64,000 nt of DNA, taken from DATAWK01 sp036267255. Its GTDB lineage: Bacteria; Acidobacteriota; Terriglobia; Terriglobales; Acidobacteriaceae. Positions within the stretch are counted from its first letter, which is position 1; the number at the start of each line of letters is the position of its first letter. The stretch spans positions 1 to 64,000 of the forward strand of contig DATAWK010000053.1 in the NCBI GenBank assembly GCA_036267255.1. Direction: 5' to 3'. Under the pieces are notes generated by a model. That model made no database searches and was not told the origin of the DNA. It worked only from the letters and a program-made list of their open reading frames with translations. The position numbers were made by a program, and so were the translations under genes. Shown here one piece after another: positions 57,694 to 64,000 of this stretch.

Positions 57694-59226
57694 ATGCTGA
57701 AACATCTTGCTGGCCTGGTTCTGGTGTTTGCTGCCGTTACTGTCTCGTGGGCCTCGTCTGCCGACCGATGGGTAGAAGTGCGCAGTCCGCACTTTGTCGT
57801 ATTGACGAATTCAAATGAACAAGAAGCTCGTCAGGTCGCGGGTCAATTCGAGCGGATGCGCTCGGTCTTTCACATGCTTTTTCCTGCCGCAAGCGATGCT
57901 GCCGACTCGCCGCTCATTGTCCTGGTCTTTAAAAACGAGAAAAGTTTTCTGGCCCTCGCGCCTGAAGGTGAATTGCATAAACAGGAATTTAATTTTGCCA
58001 GTGTTTTTCTGGGCACTCCAGACAAGGACTACGTTCTGCTTTGGCTGGGCTTTCCAGTCAACCACCCCTTGTTGACCATCTATCACCCTTGGGAGATGGT
58101 CTATCACGACTACACCTTTTACATGCTGCGCAATGTAGACGCGTGGCTGCCGCTCTGGCTCAAGGACGGGTTGGGAGAGTTCTACGCGAATACCGACATC
58201 CGTGACAAGTATGCGGTGCTCGGTGAAACCAGCGAGGGCGAAATCAATTTTCTTCGCCATAATCGTTTGCTTCCAGTGACAACGCTTCTTCAGTCAGATA
58301 GTTCGTCGCCTTCCGCTGTCAACAAGAAAACAGGCTCCGTCTTTTATGCGGAATCCTGGGCGCTGACGCATTACCTGATGCTCCATGACAGCGAGAAGAA
58401 GACGCAACAGATTCAGGAATATGTTCGACTGCTCCTGCAGCACAAAGATTCAATCACTGCGGCACAAGAGGCTTTCGGGGACCTGACAAAACTTCAACAA
58501 GCATTACATAAATATGTAGAACAGAGCAGATTTAAGGCGTACAGGCTGAATACTGCTGACGTCGTGGATGAGGCTTCGTTCCAGGTACGATCTGTCCCGA
58601 CGCCCGAAGCGGATGCGATCCGCGCCGATGTTCTTGTGAATGCCAGACGCACCCAGGATGCGCAGGCGCTGCTGGACAATGTCTTGCAGGAGGACCCAAA
58701 GAATGTTCTGGCCCATGAGACGATGGGCGCTTTGAAGTTCCGCGAGGGCGATATTGCCGGCGCGAAACAGTGGTATGGCGAAGCCATCCAATTGGGATCT
58801 GACAGCTACCTGGCGCACTATTACTATGCACGCACGTGCATGCAGGCCGGCGACAAGGGAGAGGATGGCGCGATCGAATCCAATCTGCGCGCCGCCATCA
58901 AGCTCAATCCGAACTTTGCCCCATCGTATGACACGCTGGCCAGTTTCTACGCTTCAAGACATGAGAAGCTCAACGAAGCTTACATGTTGAATCTTGAGGC
59001 GGTTCAGCTCGAACCATATAACCTGAATTACCGCATCAACGCGGCGGACGTTCTCGCGGAGAACCAGAAGTTCGATAGTGCGCTGAGCGTGCTGAAGTTC
59101 GCAGCCGAGGTAGCCAAGACTCCGGCTGAGATCGATTTGGTGCAGAGCCACATCCGCCACATCGAGGAATATAAGGCCAAGCACGCTCCCATACAAAGCG
59201 CAAATAGCCCCGACACAAAGCGCTAG
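57694..59226 (+). CDS. Gluzincin-like TPR protein with degenerate zinc site (first part of a split gene)
   Basis: The 510-residue frame has a signal peptide, a peptidase-MA-like domain and C-terminal TPR repeats (AQALLDNVLQEDPKNVLAHETMGALKF, AIKLNPNFAPSYDTLASFYA). The expected HExxH is replaced by H138-D-Y-T-F142 (VYHDYTFYMLRN) while the downstream glutamate motif LKDGLGEFY (E162) is kept, so the metallopeptidase is probably inactive. In related acidobacterial proteins a short C-terminal domain follows; here it is in the next frame at 59261 after a 20/22/21-bp repeat. A one-base deletion in that repeat would give one ~645-residue protein. Confidence 0.8.
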   Translation: MLKHLAGLVLVFAAVTVSWASSADRWVEVRSPHFVVLTNSNEQEARQVAGQFERMRSVFHMLFPAASDAADSPLIVLVFKNEKSFLALAPEGELHKQEFNFASVFLGTPDKDYVLLWLGFPVNHPLLTIYHPWEMVYHDYTFYMLRNVDAWLPLWLKDGLGEFYANTDIRDKYAVLGETSEGEINFLRHNRLLPVTTLLQSDSSSPSAVNKKTGSVFYAESWALTHYLMLHDSEKKTQQIQEYVRLLLQHKDSITAAQEAFGDLTKLQQALHKYVEQSRFKAYRLNTADVVDEASFQVRSVPTPEADAIRADVLVNARRTQDAQALLDNVLQEDPKNVLAHETMGALKFREGDIAGAKQWYGEAIQLGSDSYLAHYYYARTCMQAGDKGEDGAIESNLRAAIKLNPNFAPSYDTLASFYASRHEKLNEAYMLNLEAVQLEPYNLNYRINAADVLAENQKFDSALSVLKFAAEVAKTPAEIDLVQSHIRHIEEYKAKHAPIQSANSPDTKR

Positions 59227-59250
59227 CAGCCCCGTACAAATCGCACACAG
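59188..59250 (+). repeat. Imperfect ~21-bp tandem repeat at the frameshift point
   Basis: Units start CCCATACAAAGCGC (59188-59207, 20 bp), CCCCGACACAAAGCGC (59208-59229, 22 bp) and CCCCGTACAAATCGC (59230-59250, 21 bp). The middle unit carries one extra base and the TAG stop of the TPR gene. Confidence 0.75.
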
Positions 59251-59260
59251 CGAAGCCGCG

Positions 59261-59629
59261 GTGCGGACGACGGTCCTGACAAGGATGAACGGAAAAATGG
59301 TTGCCACCCCTGCCACGGCATCGTCCACAGGGCCAAAATATCCTACGGAAGCGCCAACCGGGTTGCATCACACGGTTCGAGGCATCCTTCGCAGCGTGCA
59401 ATGCTTCTATCCGTCGGTTCTTACGCTCAGCGTCGAGCAAGCGGGAAAAACTGTTGCTCTCTACAGCAACGACTACTTCCATATTGATTTTTCCACCGTC
59501 AGTACCACGCCCAGCGGCGATATCCATCCCTGCAGCGGGATCGAAGGCAGGCAGGCGCGCGTGGTGTATGCGGAGGTTTCCGACAAGACGATTGCCGGGC
59601 AGATTCTTTCGATTGAACTGAGCAAGTAG
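59261..59629 (+). pseudogene. Frameshifted C-terminal domain of the TPR protein
   Basis: The frame opens at GTG 59261, has no ribosome site, and remains open upstream through the repeat. It encodes GILRSVQCFYPSVLTLSVEQAGKTVALYSND, then FHIDFSTVSTTPSGDIHPCSG and ARVVYAEVSDKTIAGQILSIEL, a compact beta-domain that I associate with the C-terminus of acidobacterial TPR/gluzincin proteins. Split from the 57694 gene by the frameshift. A ribosomal slip, an assembly error, or a true mutation are all possible. Confidence 0.6.
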
Positions 59630-59794
59630 CCAATTGTATGGAGGTAGGGGGAGATCGACCCGGACTGTATGGAAACGGCTATGCTGCTGTTCGACTACCG
59701 CGAGGTTTGATGGGACGCGGAGCGCAGATCTGGGCGCTAGCTCTCCCCTTGTGCTACCTGCGTCCGTTGGTGTGTGCTAGATTTTCTCCATCCC

Positions 59795-60577
59795 ATGAAA
59801 TGGTTCGCAATACTCGCTGTGCTGTTGGCCGTCACTAACTCGGCCTCCGTGCCTGAAGTATGGAATTGGCACGATAAGGTTTTGTGGGGAGCCAGTCTGA
59901 CTCTCGCCATAGCCGGAATTTTCGGCATTTGGGTTGCTATCTGTACGCTTAAAAAAGTTGAGCGCCAAACAAAATCTGGCGAGAAGGCTGCAAATGCTGC
60001 CCTCCTGAACGCCCAAGCTGTGATGAACGCCGAAAGGGCATGGATAACAGCGAACATCCATCAACCGAGTCGCGAAGACATGAGGATAAGGGAGAAAGCA
60101 GAGAATTGGGGTTTGGGTATTGGGCTCATTTTTAAAAATCTTGGAGCAACTCCCGCAAAGGTCGTTAGCAGCTATGTACTTGCTGTGATGGCTGACAGCA
60201 TTGATCCGGATGCTCGCCCAATTGCTCCAAAGTTACCGCTCGATCCCGACTACACCGTCAAGCGGGGTAGTGCCGTGATTGTCGGTCCTGGAGTCGTGTG
60301 GATGCCGAGACAGAAGTTCGATTTTCTCTGTACGCTCCCCAAGGCTTTTTTCCTCGAAGGAAACTTATCGAAATGGGAAATATCTGAGAAGGCCCTTTGC
60401 ATATACGGGTACATTGAGTACAGTGATGTTTTTAAGAGAAGACACACTACCCGATTTTGTTTTACTTACCTCCCTATCAGATCAGAATGGCCCATGGTCA
60501 ATGAGGCGAGCGGGGAACTCTTCTTCCCTGCTGCATTCTGTCCCAGTGGCCCAGAGTCCTATAACGACGCAACCTAA
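59795..60577 (+). CDS. Membrane-anchored hypothetical protein
   Basis: I chose ATG 59795 (260 residues). Two TM helices are near the N-terminus (WFAILAVLLAVTNSA and WGASLTLAIAGIFGIWVAICTL), then a coiled segment (VERQTKSGEKAANAALLNAQAVMNAERAWITANI) and a soluble beta-rich part (GIGLIFKNLGATPAKVV). The AERAW and F-K-N-x-G-x-T-P-A patterns occur in many short membrane proteins of unknown function. The region before it (59630-59794) shows no clear gene. Confidence 0.7.
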   Translation: MKWFAILAVLLAVTNSASVPEVWNWHDKVLWGASLTLAIAGIFGIWVAICTLKKVERQTKSGEKAANAALLNAQAVMNAERAWITANIHQPSREDMRIREKAENWGLGIGLIFKNLGATPAKVVSSYVLAVMADSIDPDARPIAPKLPLDPDYTVKRGSAVIVGPGVVWMPRQKFDFLCTLPKAFFLEGNLSKWEISEKALCIYGYIEYSDVFKRRHTTRFCFTYLPIRSEWPMVNEASGELFFPAAFCPSGPESYNDAT

Positions 60578-60745
60578 TAGGCACGTCGGGACAGGTGAGT
60601 GCCCAACTTAGGACACTACCTTTGATAGGGTTTGCTTGCGCGGGGGGTGGGAATCCTGCGATACTAGATTGCTGGAGCCTATACGCACCTGCATGCGCGG
60701 TGAGCGTAACCAACCTCCGCTTCTCCTTAGAAAGGAACTACATCT

Positions 60746-61024
60746 GTGTTAATGATTCGTCTGGCGCGCGTTGGGGCGCGTAAAAAGCCCTACTACCGCG
60801 TGGTAGTGATTGAAAAGGACCGCGCCCGCAATGGCCGTTCGCTGGAGGTGGTGGGCACCTATAACCCACGCACCGATCCCGCCACCCTGGACCTGAAGAA
60901 GGAACGCATCGAGCACTGGACGTCCAAGGGTGCGCAGGTTTCCGACAGAGTGCGGAAACTGCTGGCCAAGACGCCAGCCAAGGCACCGGCAGAGACGCCG
61001 GTGGCTGCAGCGGCAACCGCCTAA
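60746..61024 (+). CDS. rpsP: 30S ribosomal protein S16
   Basis: The 92-residue product reads MIRLARVGARKKPYYRVVVIEKDRARNGRSLEVVGTYNPR, standard S16, followed by a proline/alanine-rich tail (AKAPAETPVAAAATA) common in high-GC bacteria. It starts at GTG 60746 (M-L-M) or ATG 60752; AAAGGA is upstream. It heads the rpsP-khpA-rimM-trmD-rplS block, in which ribosome assembly and tRNA modification genes are joined. Confidence 0.95.
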   Translation: MLMIRLARVGARKKPYYRVVVIEKDRARNGRSLEVVGTYNPRTDPATLDLKKERIEHWTSKGAQVSDRVRKLLAKTPAKAPAETPVAAAATA

Positions 61025-61188
61025 GCCCACAACCTCAAAAAACTACCTGCAATGTACGGCGTGGTGGAAGGGAAATCCCTTTTATTGCGCCGTTTTCGTT
61101 TTCGGCTGCAACTTCCTGACCGATTCAGGGTCATAGTTGGCGGCAGGGGGGAACCCTGCGTGGAATTCCTGCGTTATGGATGCGGTAG

Positions 61189-61212
61189 TAACCTATAGAG
61201 GTTACTTTTAGG
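61189..61212 (+). terminator. AGTAACCT palindrome followed by T-tract
   Basis: AGTAACCT-ATAG-AGGTTACT (61189-61208) is a perfect 8-bp stem, and its last T begins a TTTT run (61208-61211). It sits between rpsP and khpA, 164 bp after rpsP, and may partly terminate rpsP transcripts. The 270-bp gap also has a weaker AAGGG-AAAT-CCCTT-T hairpin at 61068-61083. Confidence 0.6.
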
Positions 61213-61293
61213 TAAACCATTCTTTGCATGACAGAGAGTGCAGTTTTCGGTATAAACACTGGTACGCTTTCCCAGATTCTAGTGAGGCTACGG

Positions 61294-61590
61294 ATGTCGA
61301 ACGACCCGATGGATCCTTCTCCGAACGACTTAATTGCAGAGATCGCGCGCGCCCTGGTGGATGTGCCCGATCAAGTTGAAGTCTCATCTGTTGCCAGTGA
61401 AGCAGCGACCGTATTGCGTCTTCGGGTAGCGCCCGAGGATGTAGGCAAGGTGATCGGCAAGCAGGGGCGCACGGCGCGCTCGCTGCGGACGATCCTGGGC
61501 GCTGTGAGCATGAAGCTGCATCACCGATACACCCTGGAGATTCTGGAAGAGAGCAAGGGTGAGGGCGGCGGGATGCATCACGGCAAATAA
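61294..61590 (+). CDS. khpA: KH-domain RNA-binding protein
   Basis: I chose ATG 61294 (98 residues; GTGAGG upstream). The KH core is VLRLRVAPEDVGKVIGKQGRTARSLRTILGAVSMKLHHRYTLEIL, with the GKQG loop intact. KhpA binds RNA with KhpB and affects cell division and wall growth. Position between rpsP and rimM is typical. A 15-bp tandem duplication (61591-61620) starts right after its TAA. Confidence 0.95.
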   Translation: MSNDPMDPSPNDLIAEIARALVDVPDQVEVSSVASEAATVLRLRVAPEDVGKVIGKQGRTARSLRTILGAVSMKLHHRYTLEILEESKGEGGGMHHGK

Positions 61591-61620
61591 GCTGTGCCCG
61601 GCTTGGCGCTGCCCGGCCCG
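61591..61620 (+). repeat. 15-bp tandem duplication after khpA
   Basis: GCTGTGCCCGGCTTG (61591-61605) is followed by GCGCTGCCCGGCCCG (61606-61620), immediately after the khpA stop codon. Three differences. Confidence 0.6.
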
Positions 61621-61639
61621 GACGTAGGACAATACGTCT

Positions 61640-62236
61640 GTGCCCTCAACGAACAACTGGATTCGCATCGCGCACCTACTGCGCCCGCAAGGGCGGCGCG
61701 GAGAAGTGCTTGCCGAGATTCTGACAGATTTCCCCGAACGCTTTGCGCAGGCACCGGCAGCATTCCTGATGCGCGGCGAGCGTGCCGAACCCCAGCCCAT
61801 TACGGTTGAAAGCCATTGGCTGCACAAGGGACGCATTGTGCTGAAGTTCAAGGGCGTCGATTCCATCTCTGAAGCAGAGGCGTTGCGCGGGCTGGATGTG
61901 GTGATTCCGCGAGACGAGCGCGTGCCGCTGACGGATGGAGCTGTCTACATTGACGACCTGATTGGCTGCGCGCTGGTGGATACGAACCAGCCGGGAGGGC
62001 CGGTGGTGGGAACGGTCCGCGATGTGGAGCCGCAGCCGGAGGCGGTGGACCTGCTGGTGGTGGCCGGAGCCGATGGCAGAGAACATCTGGTTCCTTTTGC
62101 GAAGGCGTACCTGGTGCGGATGGATGTGGCGGCGCGACGGATCGAGATGGCGATTCCGGCGGGATTGCTGGCGGTGAATGCTCCTTTGACGCCGGAAGAG
62201 CAGGCGACGATGGGTGCGGAAGAAGAGCTGGAGTAG
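61640..62236 (+). CDS. rimM: Ribosome maturation factor RimM
   Basis: The 198-residue protein (GTG at 61640) has the RimM layout: IRIAHLLRPQGRRGEVLAEILTDFPERF, HWLHKGRIVLKFKGVDSISEAEALRG, then the PRC barrel AVYIDDLIGCALVD, VVGTVRDVEPQPEAVDLLVV and LVPFAKAYLVRMDVAARRIEM. It assists 30S head assembly through S19. No clear Shine-Dalgarno before the GTG. Confidence 0.95.
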   Translation: MPSTNNWIRIAHLLRPQGRRGEVLAEILTDFPERFAQAPAAFLMRGERAEPQPITVESHWLHKGRIVLKFKGVDSISEAEALRGLDVVIPRDERVPLTDGAVYIDDLIGCALVDTNQPGGPVVGTVRDVEPQPEAVDLLVVAGADGREHLVPFAKAYLVRMDVAARRIEMAIPAGLLAVNAPLTPEEQATMGAEEELE

Positions 62237-62308
62237 GGGGCGCGCGGGGATTCTTATGTTCCACGCCAGCCGCACAGTACGCGGCGCAGATGAGGCACCT
62301 GCAGGGCG

Positions 62309-62334
62309 GCATCCGTTCGGCAGCATCCGTTCGG
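62309..62334 (+). repeat. 14-bp tandem duplication
   Basis: GCATCCGTTCGG occurs at 62309-62320 and 62323-62334 (14-bp period), between rimM and the thioredoxin-fold gene. Confidence 0.75.
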
Positions 62335-62380
62335 CTTCGGCCGCTTTGCATAGAATCTATAGAGACAGGAGGGACGAACG

Positions 62381-62944
62381 ATGGCACGGACGGAATCGAC
62401 AATGCTGGCGTTGGGCACGCAGGCCCCGGATTTTTCTTTGCTGGATGTTGTGACAGGCAAGACGGTGACGCTGGCGCAGGTGGCGGGCAAGCGCGGGCTG
62501 CTGGTGATGTTTATCTGCACGCACTGTCCGTTTGTGAAGCATGTGGAGCAGCAGCTGGCGCAACTGGGGCGGGACTACGCGGGAAAAGAGATCGGCATGG
62601 TTGCCATCAGCAGCAACGATGCGGTGGAGTATCCGGAAGACGGGCCGGATGGGCTGCGCGCGCAGGCGAAGAAGGTTGGCTTTAACTTTCCGTATCTATA
62701 TGACGAGACGCAGCAGGTAGCGCAGAGTTACCAGGCGGTGTGCACGCCGGACTTTTTCCTGTTCGATGCGCAGCGGCGGCTGGTGTATCGCGGGCAAATG
62801 GATGGGAGCCGTCCGGGCAATGATGTTCCCGTGGATGGGCGCGATCTGCGCGCGGCGATGGATGCGTTGCTGGCGGGAAAACCGGCGGCGGCGGAACAGC
62901 GGCCCAGCGTGGGGTGCAACATTAAATGGAAGCAGACGGCGTAG
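62381..62944 (+). CDS. Thioredoxin-fold (AhpC/TSA-like redoxin) protein
   Basis: The 187-residue protein reads LGTQAPDFSLLDVVTGKTVTLAQVAGKRGLLVMFICTHCPFVKHVEQQL, with the C-T-H-C-P-F redox motif. VAISSNDAVEYPEDGPDGLRAQA and VCTPDFFLFDAQRRLVYRGQMD follow. This is a widespread redoxin family of unknown substrate, with a thiol-active CxxC. GGAGGG precedes the ATG. It is inserted between rimM and trmD in the ribosomal block. Confidence 0.9.
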   Translation: MARTESTMLALGTQAPDFSLLDVVTGKTVTLAQVAGKRGLLVMFICTHCPFVKHVEQQLAQLGRDYAGKEIGMVAISSNDAVEYPEDGPDGLRAQAKKVGFNFPYLYDETQQVAQSYQAVCTPDFFLFDAQRRLVYRGQMDGSRPGNDVPVDGRDLRAAMDALLAGKPAAAEQRPSVGCNIKWKQTA

Positions 62945-62956
62945 GCCACGCTCACA

Positions 62957-62999
62957 TTGTTTTGAATCTGGATTGTTTTGAAGCTGGATCCTTTTGACC
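62957..62999 (+). repeat. 16-bp tandem repeats upstream of trmD
   Basis: TTGTTTTGAATCTGGA (62957-62972), TTGTTTTGAAGCTGGA (62973-62988), and a partial third (62989-62999). It lies 7 bp before the trmD start codon and may alter its ribosome site. Confidence 0.85.
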
Positions 63000-63005
63000 A
63001 CACCC

Positions 63006-63836
63006 ATGCGCTTTGACATCATCACGATTTTTCCGGAGTTCTTTACCGGGCCGTTCGGCTGCGGGGTGCTGCGGCGCGCGCTGGATGCGGGCTTGCTGCA
63101 GATTGAGTGTCACCAGCTGCGCGCATTTACGGAAGACAAGCATCAGACGGTGGATGATCGGCCGTTCGGCGGCGGCGAGGGCATGGTGCTGAAACCGGAG
63201 CCGATGTTTCGCGCGGTGGAGTCGCTGGGTATGGCGGAGAAGGCGGCGCGCGATACGACGCGGGAGCGCGTGGTGCTGTTGTCGGCGCAGGGCAAGCCGT
63301 TTACGCAGGCCGTGGCGCGGGAGATGGCGACGCTGGAGCGGGTGGTACTGTTGTGCGGGCGATACGAGGGCGTGGATGAGCGGGTGAACGACCTGGTGGC
63401 GGACATGGAGCTGTCGATCGGCGATTATGTTTTGTCCGGCGGGGAGCTGGCGGCGGCGATTGTGGTGGATGCGGTGATGCGTTTGCTGCCCGGGGTGCTG
63501 GGCAATGAGGACTCGGCGCGCTTTGAGAGCTTTGGCGCGGAGAGAATGATGGCGGCTGCGGGCGCGGAGGCGAATGCTGCGCCGCAATCGACATGCGATT
63601 CGGGCGGGCTGCTGGATTATCCGCACTACACGCGACCGGCGGAGTTTCGCGGAGAAGTGGTGCCGGCGGTGCTGAGCTCTGGAAATCATGAACAGATACG
63701 GCGCTGGCGCAGGCGGAAATCACTGGAGAAGACGTTGCGGAACAGGCCGGATTTGCTGGCGAGCTCGCCATTGAGCAAGGAGGACCGGGCGTTGCTGCGG
63801 GAGATTGAGGAGACGCGGAAGGTCAATTCCGTGTAA
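63006..63836 (+). CDS. trmD: tRNA (guanine-N1)-methyltransferase
   Basis: I chose ATG 63006 (MRFDIITIFPEFF), giving 276 residues. The knotted SPOUT core has LLCGRYEGVDERV and LSIGDYVLSGGELAAAIVVDAVMRLLPGVLG, and the C-terminal domain LLDYPHYTRPAEFRGEVVPAVLSSGNHEQIRRWRR. TrmD makes m1G37 in tRNA to prevent frameshifting. An in-frame TTG at 62994 is less likely. It is followed 34 bp later by rplS. Confidence 0.95.
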   Translation: MRFDIITIFPEFFTGPFGCGVLRRALDAGLLQIECHQLRAFTEDKHQTVDDRPFGGGEGMVLKPEPMFRAVESLGMAEKAARDTTRERVVLLSAQGKPFTQAVAREMATLERVVLLCGRYEGVDERVNDLVADMELSIGDYVLSGGELAAAIVVDAVMRLLPGVLGNEDSARFESFGAERMMAAAGAEANAAPQSTCDSGGLLDYPHYTRPAEFRGEVVPAVLSSGNHEQIRRWRRRKSLEKTLRNRPDLLASSPLSKEDRALLREIEETRKVNSV

Positions 63837-63870
63837 ACTGAACTTTTGACCAAAGTAGAAGGAAAGAGCT

Positions 63871-64000
63871 ATGTCTATTCATCCAATAATGCAGCGTCTG
63901 GCGGCCAAACTGGAGCGCACGGACCTGCCGAAGTTTGCACCGGGCGACACCGTTCGGGTGCAGGTAAAGATTAAAGAAGGCGAAAAAGAACGCCTGCAGG
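63871..64000 (+). CDS. rplS: 50S ribosomal protein L19 (partial, cut by window edge)
   Basis: From ATG 63871, with GGAAAGAG upstream, 43 codons are read to the window edge: MSIHPIMQRLAAKLER, then PKFAPGDTVRVQVKIKEGEKERLQ. This matches the L19 N-terminus. L19 stabilises the 30S-50S bridge. Confidence 0.95.
   Translation, partial: MSIHPIMQRLAAKLERTDLPKFAPGDTVRVQVKIKEGEKERLQ

Overview
This window looks like the chromosome of a soil Acidobacteriota (class Terriglobia, near Granulicella, Terriglobus or Edaphobacter). The main evidence is three large ADOP-type permeases (acidobacterial duplicated orphan permease), each in an operon with a PadR regulator. Further support comes from a gluzincin-like TPR protein, a discoidin/glycosidase, many small secreted proteins and high-GC codon use. 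This assignment is inference from gene content; no rRNA, tRNA or CRISPR array was seen. 

Layout. 1-3546: a minus-strand cluster (AraC regulator, YCII protein, atypical SDR, membrane protein) bracketed by two diverged copies of an intergenic repeat, then a nuclease-like pseudogene broken by tandem duplications. 3547-7774: a secreted glycosidase and an ECF42-type sigma/DGPF pair. 7980-16430: two duplicated PadR promoter/N-terminus modules. One drives a chimeric PadR fragment and two secreted proteins; the other drives a full PadR and two tandem ADOP permeases. 16457-23040: serine hydrolase, RibD-like reductase, small proteins, and a second PadR/ADOP operon. 23256-29065: cyclase-family enzyme, ECF sigma/anti-sigma/zinc-ribbon operon, secreted subtilisin, SpoIIE-type phosphatase. 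29178-36751: cysteine synthase, cupin plus solute-binding protein, methyltransferase/TetR unit, M20 hydrolase with a class 1 isoprenoid-fold protein, EfpL-type EF-P paralog. 36967-42472: accessory region with a truncated oxidoreductase, a possible IS21-like relic and a monooxygenase/SDR/ECF operon that looks acquired. 42532-48278: ArsB-type and APC transporters, BrnT/BrnA toxin-antitoxin, TMEM175 channel, SRPBCC/ArsR unit. 48392-54410: polyol/sugar oxidoreductases with a secreted metallo-beta-lactamase-fold protein, cytochrome P460, membrane-anchored MutS-like ATPase. 54451-60577: MFS transporter, AsmA protein, a frameshift-split TPR protein. 60746-64000: the housekeeping rpsP-khpA-rimM-(thioredoxin)-trmD-rplS block.

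Recurrent theme. Short tandem duplications (14-23 bp, 2-6 copies) lie at gene edges: just after signal peptides, mostly as 15-bp pentapeptide units, and across or just after stop codons. In two places they appear to have broken a gene. I did not find an unambiguous new defence or biosynthetic system. The duplication pattern, the PadR chimera and several compact operator/start-codon arrangements are the best leads.
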